From JBEKTW01 sp963727845 (lineage in GTDB: Bacteria > Bacteroidota > Ignavibacteria > UBA10030 > SZUA-254): a stretch of DNA of 64,000 nt. Under the pieces are notes generated by a model. It saw only the letters and a list, made by a program, of their open reading frames with translations, had not been told where the DNA came from and made no database searches. Shown one piece after another: positions 54,977 to 63,697 of this stretch; the first letter of the stretch is position 1; each line of letters starts with the position of its first letter. The translations under genes were made by a program, and so were the position numbers. The stretch spans positions 1,054,001-1,118,000 of the forward strand of contig CAVSHI010000002.1 in assembly GCA_963727845.1 (NCBI GenBank). Direction: 5' to 3'.

Positions 54977-54996
54977 ATCCCGCCTGAGCGGGATGA
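54977..54996 (-). other. Perfect hairpin after zapA
   Basis: CATCCCGC-CTGA-GCGGGATG, an 8-bp perfect stem, between zapA and the probable 6S RNA. No T run, so its role (end of the zapA transcript or part of a precursor RNA) is open. Confidence 0.4.
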
Positions 54997-55065
54997 ATTG
55001 GCCGGAGGTGCGGCTTTTACAACACTACATGTGTGCCGCTACGAACAATGACAAAGAACAAGAAC

Positions 55066-55362
55066 CTATGCTTCAGAACGTAAACACTGATCGAGATGGT
55101 TATTCATCTGCACAATTTCGTGCTCCAAATGAGCAATGAGCGAGCGATAACCCTCCCGCTCTTTGAACAAGTCTTCCGTAATGTTAAGTGCGGATAGAAC
55201 GGCAACAGTGAGCGGTGGCTGCTCGGGTATTCGTTCATGAATTGTGCTAATCATTTCATCAACGTAGCTTGCCACTTTCTTGGTGAGTTCTTCACTTTCG
55301 CCACGCAGAGGATATTCCGAGCCAAAGATTTTAACCTTGATGCTTTTCCCGTCGGTTGCCAT
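55066..55362 (-). CDS. zapA: Cell division protein ZapA
   Basis: Cross-links FtsZ filaments at the division ring. 98 residues: the ZapA head (IKVKIFGSEYPLRGESEELTKKVASYVDEMI) and a C-terminal coiled coil (EREGYRSLIAHLEHEIVQMNNHL). It lies after a second small coiled-coil gene and before the likely 6S RNA. Confidence 0.92.
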   Translation of the reverse strand: MATDGKSIKVKIFGSEYPLRGESEELTKKVASYVDEMISTIHERIPEQPPLTVAVLSALNITEDLFKEREGYRSLIAHLEHEIVQMNNHLDQCLRSEA

Positions 55363-55493
55363 AATCTGATTTCGTCAATGATTCTGAAGTAGAATTGATC
55401 GTTCTCTTATGCCAAACATATCAAAGCTTTAACTGCTACCATGTCTCCGGTACGGTCATGTCTATTCCCTCCGCCATGGGAGACAATACTAAC

Positions 55494-55841
55494 TTACAAA
55501 TGAGAATTGATTTTTGCAATTAGTTCCCTGATTCTCTCACGAAGAATCTCTTTTTCTTCATTCGAAAACGAAAACGAGCTATTCGCATTCGATGCTTGCA
55601 CCAGTTCCGCCCGCATCCGTCTGATTTCCTGCTCCTTCGTCTGGAGTTCATTTTTCAGGTTCTCGATCTGACCATGAGCGGACGTTAACCGCTCGTGAAT
55701 TGATTGTCTCTCGCTCTTTAAATCGCCAATTAATGCAGAGGCCGCCCGCACTTTGTCCCAAAGCACCTTGAGCGCGTCTTCAAACGCCCTAGACTCTTTT
55801 GTGGACGCGATCTCAATTTCTTTTTCCTGGTGATCTACCAA
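55494..55841 (-). CDS. Small coiled-coil protein
   Basis: 115 residues, almost wholly coiled coil between about 10 and 85 (KVRAASALIGDLKSERQSIHERL, then IENLKNELQTKEQEIRRMRAEL), with a C-terminal EEKEILRERIRELIAKINSHL. No signal or membrane segment. It lies 9 bp after pheT and upstream of zapA, so a division-related role like that of ZapB is a guess from position only. Such a gene in this place recurs in related genomes, to my recollection. Confidence 0.7.
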   Translation of the reverse strand: MVDHQEKEIEIASTKESRAFEDALKVLWDKVRAASALIGDLKSERQSIHERLTSAHGQIENLKNELQTKEQEIRRMRAELVQASNANSSFSFSNEEKEILRERIRELIAKINSHL

Positions 55842-55850
55842 TGTGGTCTC

Positions 55851-58289
55851 CTATGCTCGTAATGATGCATTGAACTTTGACGATAGATGACCGATGACGT
55901 TCCGCACTACCACTTCAATCTCTTCCTGAGTGAGCGTGTGATCTTCCGATCGATACTCCAACGAAAAAGCACAACTCTTTTTGCCCGCCGCGATCTGGTT
56001 CCCACGGTAAATATCGAATAACTCCACCGAGGTCAAGAGCGGCCCGCTTGCACGACGTATCTCCGAAATCAGATCCTCCACCGGCAGTCCTTCTTCCACC
56101 ACAACTGCAAGGTCACGCGCTACCAGGGGATACTTTGACGGAGCCCGATACGCGCGCCGCTCATGCATGATGCGGCTTAGAATCCCGGCGTCCAGTTCAG
56201 CGACATAGACATCCGATTCAATGTCGAAGCGCTGGAGAATCGTCTTTCTGACTTTACCCAGGAGACCGGCTTCTTCTCCATTGATTTCAATAAGAAGCCC
56301 GCCTTCAGTTAAAGCTTTGGTAGTAGGATACGGAATAAATTTATAATTGTCAAGGAAAATTTTTTCAAAAAGGGCCTCAATCTCCCCCTTAGCGTCAAAA
56401 ATGTCGGTTGGTTTTGATTGGGTGTCCCACCTGGGGCGATCCACGTTTCCGTGAAATATGAGAATCAGTCTCGGAAATTCATTAAAACCTGCAACCAAAC
56501 CCGATTTTTGCCCCAGCTGGGCCCTAAAGTATACTCTACCGAGCTCAAACAATCGCAGATTCTTTGCCCCCTGGAACACATTGTTTCGAACAACGCCAAG
56601 CGCGCTTGGTATCAAACTTGTCCGGAGGAATCCCATGTCTTTGCTGATAGGATTGGCAACTGCTACCGCCTTGTCTGACTCAACAGAGGCCATCCATTCG
56701 TGTTCCATGCTGTTCGTTACGATTTCACGAAAGCCACGACCGATCAACCATTCCCTGAGCACGTCCTGTGAGTCAGGCACGGGAGCATGAATTGAATACT
56801 CCAATGATGTCCTGGTTTCAATCCTGATATTGTCGTAACCGTACGTGCGGGCGACCTCCTCAACCAAATCGATCTCGCGTTCCAGGTCTGGCCGTGAAGT
56901 GGGAACGAGAAATTGGAGATCATCCTTCACTCTTTTTTTGCCAGCTGACGTTATGTCATCAATCCCGAGTCTATGCAAAAGAGCAGAAATTCTTGCAGGA
57001 CGGAGTGTTGTCCCGAGTATTTCATTTGTTTTCTTAACACGGAGCGAGATCTTTCTGGGCGAGATTTTTTTGGGATACACATCAATAGGATTGCCGAGGA
57101 CCTCACCGCCGCAGAGTTGCTGCATCAGAGACGCTGCCCGGTCTGCTGCCCAACGGGTGGCATTCGGGTCTGCTCCCCGCTCAAAACGCTGCGATGCATC
57201 AGTGGATATTCCGAGGTACTTCGAGGTTCTCCGTACGCTTCTTGGCTCAAAGTACGCACTTTCGATCAGCACGTTCGATGTTGATTCGGAGATTTCAGAA
57301 TTAGTCCCGCCCATCACGCCCGCAACGGCAAGAGGACCATCCGAATCACAAATCATAAGCGTATCGCCCCGAAGCTTCCGCTCCTTGTGGTCAAGGGTAG
57401 TGAACGACTGGCCCAGGCTTGCACATTTCACAACGATCTCATGACCCGAGATTTTATCATAATCAAACGCATGAAGAGGATGACCGCATTCCATTAAAAC
57501 ATAGTTTGTTACGTCAACGACGTTATTGACCGGTCGAATACCGACGGCTTGGAGAAGATTCTGCATCCACTCTGGCGAGGGGCCGATGTTCACGTTGATC
57601 AGCACTCTCACGGTGTACCTCGGACACGCCGTCGCGTCCATGACCCTCGCAGATGCAAAATCCTTTGTCTTTTTCTTGCTTTCTGTGAGTTTGAACCCCT
57701 GAAGTCTGAGTTTCTTTCCCGTCATCGCGGCAATCTCCCGCGCGATACCAATATGATTCATCGCATCCGGGCGGTTTGGCGTTATGCCAATATCGAGGAC
57801 TGTATCATCTAAACCAAGATATTCGCTTAATGGAGTGCCGGGAGTAGCGCTCGACTCAAGGATAAGAATCCCGGCCTTATCTTCGCCGAGGCCCAGCTCA
57901 AATCCGGAGCAGATCATCCCGAACGAATCTACTCCTCGAATCTTCGCCTGCGAAAGCCTGAATGGTTTACCCGCGGGGTCATGCTGGTCGTGTGGCACCT
58001 CCGCGCCAACGACTCCAACCGCCACTTTTTGTCCGGGTGCGACGTTGGGAGCACCACATACAACTTGTATTACTTCCCGGCCGGCATCGACTTTGCACAC
58101 GGTAAGTTTGTCCGCATTGGGATGCTTTACCACCTCATTCACGCGGCCCACGATAAATCCCTTGTACTTGTCGCCAAGGCATTCGGCGCTTTCCACCTCA
58201 AGCCCCACCATCGTAAGCCTTCGGGCAAGCTCCTCCGTTGACAATTCAATGTCAACGTATTTTTTTAGCCACTGTAATGAGATACGCAT
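55851..58289 (-). CDS. pheT: Phenylalanine-tRNA ligase beta subunit
   Basis: 812 residues, standard length. Domains: tRNA-binding OB fold at the start (GFIVGRVNEVVKHPNADKLTVCKVD), B5, B3/B4 editing region (DATACPRYTVRVL), core (LFELGRVYFRAQ) and a C-terminal ferredoxin-fold anticodon-binding domain (YPLVARDLAVVVEE). 12 bp after pheS, in the same transcript. Confidence 0.98.
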   Translation of the reverse strand: MRISLQWLKKYVDIELSTEELARRLTMVGLEVESAECLGDKYKGFIVGRVNEVVKHPNADKLTVCKVDAGREVIQVVCGAPNVAPGQKVAVGVVGAEVPHDQHDPAGKPFRLSQAKIRGVDSFGMICSGFELGLGEDKAGILILESSATPGTPLSEYLGLDDTVLDIGITPNRPDAMNHIGIAREIAAMTGKKLRLQGFKLTESKKKTKDFASARVMDATACPRYTVRVLINVNIGPSPEWMQNLLQAVGIRPVNNVVDVTNYVLMECGHPLHAFDYDKISGHEIVVKCASLGQSFTTLDHKERKLRGDTLMICDSDGPLAVAGVMGGTNSEISESTSNVLIESAYFEPRSVRRTSKYLGISTDASQRFERGADPNATRWAADRAASLMQQLCGGEVLGNPIDVYPKKISPRKISLRVKKTNEILGTTLRPARISALLHRLGIDDITSAGKKRVKDDLQFLVPTSRPDLEREIDLVEEVARTYGYDNIRIETRTSLEYSIHAPVPDSQDVLREWLIGRGFREIVTNSMEHEWMASVESDKAVAVANPISKDMGFLRTSLIPSALGVVRNNVFQGAKNLRLFELGRVYFRAQLGQKSGLVAGFNEFPRLILIFHGNVDRPRWDTQSKPTDIFDAKGEIEALFEKIFLDNYKFIPYPTTKALTEGGLLIEINGEEAGLLGKVRKTILQRFDIESDVYVAELDAGILSRIMHERRAYRAPSKYPLVARDLAVVVEEGLPVEDLISEIRRASGPLLTSVELFDIYRGNQIAAGKKSCAFSLEYRSEDHTLTQEEIEVVVRNVIGHLSSKFNASLRA

Positions 58290-58301
58290 TGCGTTTAAAG
58301 C

Positions 58302-59312
58302 TCAGAATTGCTTTAAAAATCTAACGTCGTTATCGAAGAACATGCGGATATCGTCGATGCCGTAGCGCAGCATGGCCATCCGCTCTATTCCCATACCGAA
58401 AGCATAACCGGAATACTTTTCGGGATCATATCCAACAAACTTGTAAACGTTGGGATCGACCATCCCGCAGCCGAGGATCTCGAGCCATCCGGTATTCTTG
58501 CAAACACGGCATCCCTTGCCGGAACAAATGAAGCAGGAGATGTCCATTTCGGCGCTCGGTTCCGTGAACGGAAAGAAACTGGGTCGAAATCGATAGCGCG
58601 TATCCGCGCCGTAAAGCTGTTTTGCGAAGGCTACGAGCGTGCCCTTGAGTTCGCTGAACGTCACACCGACGTCGACGTACAAGCCCTCCACCTGATGGAA
58701 CAGGCAATAGCTTCTTGCGCTAATTGCTTCGTTACGATAGCAGCGGCCGGGGATAATGACTCTCACCGGCGGTTTTTGCTGTTCCATGACCCGTATCTGA
58801 ACCGGCGAAGTGTGGGTTCGGAGAAGTATTTTGTCGGAAACGAAGAAAGTATCCTGCATATCACGCGCAGGGTGGTCCGGCGGAAAGTTCAACGCCTCGA
58901 AGTTATGGTAGTCATCCTCGATTTCCGGCCCCGCAGCGACGGCAAACCCCATCCCGGTGAAAATTCGCTTTATCTCATCGAGCGTTTGTGTGATTGGATG
59001 TTTTGACCCAATCCAGTGCTTGCGGCCGGGGAGTGTGAAGTCGATCGATGTCTGCTCCCGGTGAGTTGCTTTCTCGAGTCCTGCCTTTTTTTGGTCAAAC
59101 GCCGACTGCACCGATGTTCTCAGCTCATTCAGGGCCTTTCCCAGCGCGGGGCGTTCCTCGGGGGGGACATCTTTCATGCGGTCGAACAGTTCGGCTACTT
59201 CCCCCTTCCGCGCGAGGAACCTCACGCGCACGTTTTCCAGCTCCTGAAGGGTTTTAACCATCCCCAGCGCTTCGAGAGCAGACAATCGAATTCGTTTAAT
59301 CCGATCGAGCAT
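58302..59312 (-). CDS. pheS: Phenylalanine-tRNA ligase alpha subunit
   Basis: Catalytic subunit, 336 residues. N-terminal coiled coil, then class II core: GSKHPITQTLDEI (motif 1), RTHTSPVQIRVM, GRCYRNEAISARSYCLFHQVEG (motif 2) and GYAFGMGIERMAMLRYGIDDIR (motif 3). Follows rplT by 81 bp. Confidence 0.98.
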   Translation of the reverse strand: MLDRIKRIRLSALEALGMVKTLQELENVRVRFLARKGEVAELFDRMKDVPPEERPALGKALNELRTSVQSAFDQKKAGLEKATHREQTSIDFTLPGRKHWIGSKHPITQTLDEIKRIFTGMGFAVAAGPEIEDDYHNFEALNFPPDHPARDMQDTFFVSDKILLRTHTSPVQIRVMEQQKPPVRVIIPGRCYRNEAISARSYCLFHQVEGLYVDVGVTFSELKGTLVAFAKQLYGADTRYRFRPSFFPFTEPSAEMDISCFICSGKGCRVCKNTGWLEILGCGMVDPNVYKFVGYDPEKYSGYAFGMGIERMAMLRYGIDDIRMFFDNDVRFLKQF

Positions 59313-59393
59313 ACGGTTAGCTCATCCGATTAATCCAGAGCGTCGGCGCCGAATGGTTGATCTTCGCGGCATCCACGGCAGGGATGAAGGATC

Positions 59394-59741
59394 TTAGGCC
59401 GTCGCAAATTTCACGACCTCGGCAAACGCATCCGGGTTTCGTGAGGCCAGCTCGGCCAGAATCTTACGATTGATAATTACTTTTTTCTTGTCGAGTGCTG
59501 CGATCAATTTTGAATAGGTGGTCCCGTTCAAACGTGCGGCCGCATTGATGCGGGCAATCCAGAGCTGGTGAAACGAACGTTTCTTCAGCCGGCGGTCGCG
59601 ATACGCGTGTTGCAGTCCCTTATCGATACTATGTTTCGCAACGGTTAGGACTTTGCTCCGCGCACCCCAATATCCCTTCGCGCGCGCAAGTACGCGCTTT
59701 CTGCGCCGGTGGGATGCAACTTTGTTTTGTGAACGTGGCAT
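59394..59741 (-). CDS. rplT: 50S ribosomal protein L20
   Basis: 115 residues, standard. Basic N-terminal half (RSQNKVASHRRRKRVLARAKGYWGARSK) and the conserved LWIARINAAARLNGTTYSKLI. Part of infC-rpmI-rplT; L20 is a known translational regulator of its own operon in other bacteria, not shown here. Confidence 0.98.
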   Translation of the reverse strand: MPRSQNKVASHRRRKRVLARAKGYWGARSKVLTVAKHSIDKGLQHAYRDRRLKKRSFHQLWIARINAAARLNGTTYSKLIAALDKKKVIINRKILAELASRNPDAFAEVVKFATA

Positions 59742-59768
59742 GTTTCTACTGTCTCCTGTTCTCTCAGT

Positions 59769-59963
59769 TTATGATTGAATCATCTGTTCAATTTTCTTTT
59801 GCTCTTCCTTCGAAACAAGGGTCGACTTTCGAAGGTGGCGTTTACGCTTTGAAGACTTCGATGAAAGGATATGACTGCGAAACGCTTTGCTTCGTTTGAA
59901 CTTACCCGAGGCAGTGCGTCTGAAACGTTTCTTCGCACCTGAATCTGATTTCATTTTTGGCAT
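59769..59963 (-). CDS. rpmI: 50S ribosomal protein L35
   Basis: 64 residues, very basic: MPKMKSDSGAKKRFRRTASGK and the C-terminal region ending in EQMIQS. Between infC and rplT. Confidence 0.97.
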   Translation of the reverse strand: MPKMKSDSGAKKRFRRTASGKFKRSKAFRSHILSSKSSKRKRHLRKSTLVSKEEQKKIEQMIQS

Positions 59964-59973
59964 GCTCTATTTC

Positions 59974-60531
59974 CTATGTTTGTGGTTCTATTTGCTTAAT
60001 GACAATCTTTTTCTTTGTGCCTTTGTCCGGGGCGAAGATCATTGCCATGGTTCTTCCCTCCAGTTTCGCGAGCTGGTCTATTTTTGCGACGTCGTGCAGT
60101 TGCTCCGCCAGACGTTGGAGAAGCGCTTCACCATGCTCCTTGTATGTAATTTCCCTTCCTTTGAACACTACCGTCGCTTTGACTTTGTGTCCTTCCTCGA
60201 GAAATCTTCGCGCGTGCCGCATCTTGAATTCCATGTCATGGTCGTCGGTATTGGGATGGAACCGCAGCTCTTTTACCTGAGTGACCTGCTGATGTTTTCG
60301 CTGGAGCTTGTCTTTTTTCGATTGCTCATACTTATACTTCCCGAAATCCATGATTTTGCATACCGGCGGTGCAGCTTTCGGAACAATCTCAATCAAATCC
60401 AACCCCCGTTGCTGCGCGATAGCGACAGCTTCACGGGATGACATAACCCCCACCTGCCCTTTTTCGTCGATGACCCGGACTTTCGGCGCCCGGATTTCAT
60501 CATTTATGCGAACACTGTCTGGTCCCTTGAT
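59974..60531 (-). CDS. infC: Translation initiation factor IF-3, with an AUC start
   Basis: Selects the start codon on the 30S subunit. 185 residues when read from ATC at 60531. The frame gives IKGPDSVRINDEIRAPKVRVIDEKGQ and then GVMSSREAVAIAQQRGLDLIEI and the C-terminal domain (DLQRKHQ through AMIFAPDK). A start at the first ATG (60453) would drop the conserved N-terminal block. AGGAG lies 7 bases before ATC, inside the thrS end, and the thrS stop is 4 bases upstream. IF-3 genes use AUU or AUC so that IF-3 represses its own synthesis. Confidence 0.95.
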   Translation of the reverse strand: MKGPDSVRINDEIRAPKVRVIDEKGQVGVMSSREAVAIAQQRGLDLIEIVPKAAPPVCKIMDFGKYKYEQSKKDKLQRKHQQVTQVKELRFHPNTDDHDMEFKMRHARRFLEEGHKVKATVVFKGREITYKEHGEALLQRLAEQLHDVAKIDQLAKLEGRTMAMIFAPDKGTKKKIVIKQIEPQT

Positions 60532-60535
60532 AGCA

Positions 60536-62470
60536 TTACTCCTGTTTTGTGAGTGATTTTTCTAAGATTTCTTTTTGAATTCTCGCGACGAAGGGTTGGA
60601 GAGCGCTCACCCCGACGTCACCTTTTTTGTGCTGCCGGACGGAAACACTGCCGGAGTTTTTCTCCTTCTCCCCAACGACCAGCATATAGGGAACTTTCCT
60701 TGTTTCCCAGTCACGAATTTTATAACCTATTTTCTCACGGCGCTCGTCCAGCTCAACTCTCACCTGCGCATCTTTCAGCGCCCGGTGAACGGCCTTCGCA
60801 TAGTCCATCTGGTCATCGGTGATAGGAAGAACCACCGCTTGGACCGGCGACAACCAGACGGGGAACGCCCCTGCAAAGTGCTCCGTCAATATTCCGATGA
60901 ACCGTTCGAACGACCCAAAAATGGCCCGGTGAATGGCGACAGGCCGTTTGCGCGATCCGTCCTCGGCAATGTATTCAAGCTCGAATCGTTCCGGCAACAT
61001 CACGGAATCCAGCTGAATTGTCGCCACCTGCCATTCTCGTCCGATAGCATCCTCGATCTGAATGTCGATCTTCGGCCCATAAAACGCGCCTTCGTTTGCC
61101 TGCAACTTATAGCTGATGTTGTTAAATTCAAGAGCCTGCTTCAGACTCTGCTCGGCCTGTTCCCACAGTTTAACGTCGCCCATCGCTTTGTCGGGACGGG
61201 TCGAGAGGTTGTACGACGGCTTCAGTCCGAAGATGGCATAGAAATGGTTCACCAATTCTATCAGATTCTTAATTTCGTCAAGAATCTGATCGGGACGCAA
61301 ATAAATGTGAGCATCGTCCATGGTAATCTGTCGGACCCGGAACATTCCCCCGAGAGCGCCCGAGATCTCGTTGCGGTGCAGCCTGCCGATCTCAGAGAAA
61401 CGAAGGGGCAAATCCCGATAACTCCTCACCTTCTGCCGGTACACATAGGCACTCTCCGGGCAATTCATCGGTTTCAAACTATAGATTGTCTCATCACTCT
61501 CAAAATAAAACATGTTTTCCTTGTAATGAGACCAATGTCCGGACTGTTCCCACAAATCCTTCTTCACCAGGATAGGGGTGCTGATTTCCTGGTAACCGTT
61601 CATGTCAAGCTCCTGGCGAAGGAACTTCTCCAGTTCACGGAATACGATCATCCCGTTGGGAAGCCAGAATGGAGCACCGGGGGAGACATCATGGAACACG
61701 AACAGCTCAAGTTCTCTTCCCAGCTTTCGGTGATCGCGTCGCTTTGCCTCTTCAAGCCTGAAGAGATACGCATCAAGCTCTTTCTGGCTGGGGAATGTGA
61801 TGCCATAAATGCGCTGGAGCATCTTGTTCTTTTCGCTTCCCCGCCAGTATGCCCCCGCCACGCTCAACAACTTTATCGCTTTGATCCGGCCGGTCGATGG
61901 GATGTGGGGGCCGAAACACAGATCCGTGAAATTGCCATGATGATAGAGAGAAATTGTCTCGTTCTTCAGTCCATCGAGCAACTCAAGTTTATATTGATCG
62001 TTCTTCTGTTTGAAGTAATCGACAACCTGCTCCCACGGCTTTTCTTCACGGATAAACGGCGTATCCTTTTTGGCAAGTTCATTCATCCGTTCTTCGATTC
62101 GTTGGAGGTCTTCAGGCGAAAGCGTATGACCTCCCAAGTCGATATCATAGTAAAATCCATCGTCAATCGGCGGCCCGATTCCGAATTTTGTCCCGGGGAA
62201 CAGAGATTCGACTGCTTCAGCCATGAGATGGGCGGAACTGTGCCAGTAAGCATGCTTCCCGCCGCCATCTGCCCATTTCAGAATCTTTACGGAAGAATCC
62301 TGGTTGATAGCGCGCGACAGATCCCGCACTTCTCCATTGACTTCAATAGCAAGGGCCTCGCGGGCAAGTCCGGGACTTATGCTGTGTGCAATCTCCGCCC
62401 CGGTCACGCCCTTGGAGAACTCCCTGATACTGCCGTCGGGAAACGATATTTTCACTACAGAATTTTGCAA
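60536..62470 (-). CDS. thrS: Threonine-tRNA ligase
   Basis: 644 residues: TGS domain, editing domain (HSSAHLMAEAVESLFPGTKFGIGPP), class II catalytic core (RFSEIGRLHRNEISGALGGMFRVRQITMDDAH, PVAIHRAIFGSFERFIGIL) and anticodon-binding domain. The start is TTG (62470) with GGAG 4 bases before it. tRNA-Val lies 45 bases upstream and infC 4 bases downstream, so it may be co-transcribed with the tRNA cluster. No T-box leader is seen. Confidence 0.98.
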   Translation of the reverse strand: MQNSVVKISFPDGSIREFSKGVTGAEIAHSISPGLAREALAIEVNGEVRDLSRAINQDSSVKILKWADGGGKHAYWHSSAHLMAEAVESLFPGTKFGIGPPIDDGFYYDIDLGGHTLSPEDLQRIEERMNELAKKDTPFIREEKPWEQVVDYFKQKNDQYKLELLDGLKNETISLYHHGNFTDLCFGPHIPSTGRIKAIKLLSVAGAYWRGSEKNKMLQRIYGITFPSQKELDAYLFRLEEAKRRDHRKLGRELELFVFHDVSPGAPFWLPNGMIVFRELEKFLRQELDMNGYQEISTPILVKKDLWEQSGHWSHYKENMFYFESDETIYSLKPMNCPESAYVYRQKVRSYRDLPLRFSEIGRLHRNEISGALGGMFRVRQITMDDAHIYLRPDQILDEIKNLIELVNHFYAIFGLKPSYNLSTRPDKAMGDVKLWEQAEQSLKQALEFNNISYKLQANEGAFYGPKIDIQIEDAIGREWQVATIQLDSVMLPERFELEYIAEDGSRKRPVAIHRAIFGSFERFIGILTEHFAGAFPVWLSPVQAVVLPITDDQMDYAKAVHRALKDAQVRVELDERREKIGYKIRDWETRKVPYMLVVGEKEKNSGSVSVRQHKKGDVGVSALQPFVARIQKEILEKSLTKQE

Positions 62471-62515
62471 ATCACTCCAACCTGTTTTTCTATTAAGCTG
62501 CGATTATTGCTCGCG

Positions 62516-62589
<74 letters not shown>

Positions 62590-62606
62590 GTACTGATCCG
62601 GAGGCG

Positions 62607-62692
62607 TGCCGGGGACCGGAATCGAACCGGCACTCCCCTTGCGGAGAACAGGATTTTAAGTCCTGTGCGTCTACCAGTTCCGCCACCCCGGC
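62607..62692 (-). tRNA. tRNA-Leu (UAA)
   Basis: Class II tRNA of 86 nt with a long variable arm. Acceptor stem GCCGGGG / CCCCGGC, anticodon TAA, T-arm GGTTCGATTCC, discriminator A. CCA not encoded. Confidence 0.97.
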
Positions 62693-62780
62693 AAAACAAA
62701 TTCAGAGGACATCACCGGAAACGCAGGCTTGTTCTGCTGAAAAAACTCGCCCCTGCATTTTCGTCTCTGACATATCTTCG

Positions 62781-62852
62781 AGGCGCCGGGCGGATTCGAA
62801 CCGTCGCATAAAGGTTTTGCAGACCTCTCCCTTACCACTTGGGTACGGCGCC
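62781..62852 (-). tRNA. tRNA-Cys (GCA)
   Basis: 72 nt. Acceptor stem GGCGCCG / CGGCGCC, anticodon GCA, discriminator U as expected for tRNA-Cys, T-arm GGTTCGAATCC. CCA not encoded. Confidence 0.97.
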
Positions 62853-62976
62853 GTCATGAGGCATAAATGACAAATCCCCGCCACTGAAATGATCTCCAAG
62901 CGGCGGGGAATTCAAAATCAATCATGTCCCTAATCATCCCGCCTTGTGGGAACAGGGCACGTTTTCATTGTCATTG

Positions 62977-63049
62977 AGCGGGAAACGGGATTTGAACCCG
63001 CGACATTCACCTTGGCAAGGTGACGCTCTACCAACTGAGCTATTCCCGC
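62977..63049 (-). tRNA. tRNA-Gly (GCC)
   Basis: 73 nt. Acceptor stem GCGGGAA / TTCCCGC, anticodon GCC, T-arm GGTTCAAATCC, discriminator U. First gene of the cluster, 13 bases after the -10 of its promoter. Confidence 0.97.
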
Positions 63050-63062
63050 AATTCGCGCGAAT

Positions 63063-63091
63063 AATATAGTAAAAATCTTCACATTCTGCAA
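63063..63091 (-). promoter_or_regulatory. Promoter of the tRNA cluster
   Basis: TTGCAG (63091-63086), 17-bp spacer, TATATT (63068-63063), facing tRNA-Gly. The four tRNA genes and thrS follow in the same direction. Confidence 0.75.
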
Positions 63092-63149
63092 CATGCCGAA
63101 CCGATTCCCTAAGGCAATTAATTAGAAAATAACGTTCAGAACCCTAAGT

Positions 63150-63662
63150 TCAGCCTTTCTTGGCCGTCAAGAGATCAACATACGACCCCAAGACAAAGTC
63201 TGCATCCTGAATGTTGAATTCTCTCACCAGGAATGCCACCACCTCCTGTGCCTCGTCCAGCGAATCCTCAACAGGGGTCTCCAATTCCAGGAAGCTCCCC
63301 AAGTTCTCCACTTCATCCAGATGGATACGGGTAGAATTGTACATAAACAAATCTCTCTTCTTCTTGACGGTTGCGCGGATACCGAGGGACTTCTCAAGGA
63401 TTTCTTTCAGAAGAGAGATCTCACCGCATGGGAACACCCGATAATTGCTTTCACGGTGCTTCGAGCTTTCATCCCGTTCATAGAATATCAACTCGGCGCT
63501 CTCGTTATTGATTTCCCGCGACTTCAGGCGCCCCCGGGGCACGTTGAAGTAGGTGTCCACTTGATGAAGTGTACCCTCAAACGTCGCATTGATGAATCGG
63601 GCAGTTTGTTCCGCTTCAAGGACGCTGCGTATCGTTGCCTTAACCTCCAGATTGCGGGGCAT
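63150..63662 (-). CDS. CYTH-domain protein (CyaB / class IV adenylate cyclase-like)
   Basis: 170 residues. CYTH proteins handle triphosphates in a tunnel (adenylyl cyclase CyaB, thiamine triphosphatase, inorganic triphosphatase). The N-terminal signature reads RNLEVKAT, an ExK-type variant of the ExExK motif. Acidic and basic residues alternate along the strands (KSREIN, LIFYERDE, TVKKKRDLF, IHLDEVENLGSFLELETP), as expected for the tunnel wall. Which activity it has cannot be told. It stands upstream of the tRNA promoter. Confidence 0.85.
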   Translation of the reverse strand: MPRNLEVKATIRSVLEAEQTARFINATFEGTLHQVDTYFNVPRGRLKSREINNESAELIFYERDESSKHRESNYRVFPCGEISLLKEILEKSLGIRATVKKKRDLFMYNSTRIHLDEVENLGSFLELETPVEDSLDEAQEVVAFLVREFNIQDADFVLGSYVDLLTAKKG

Positions 63663-63697
63663 TCGATGTGAAGGGACTTAGGGTCAGAGAAGAAAGG

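Noticed and set aside
62876..62908. Hairpin CCCCGCC / GGCGGGG between tRNA-Cys and tRNA-Gly
   Set aside because: The loop is 19 bases and no T run follows on the minus strand, so it is not called a terminator.
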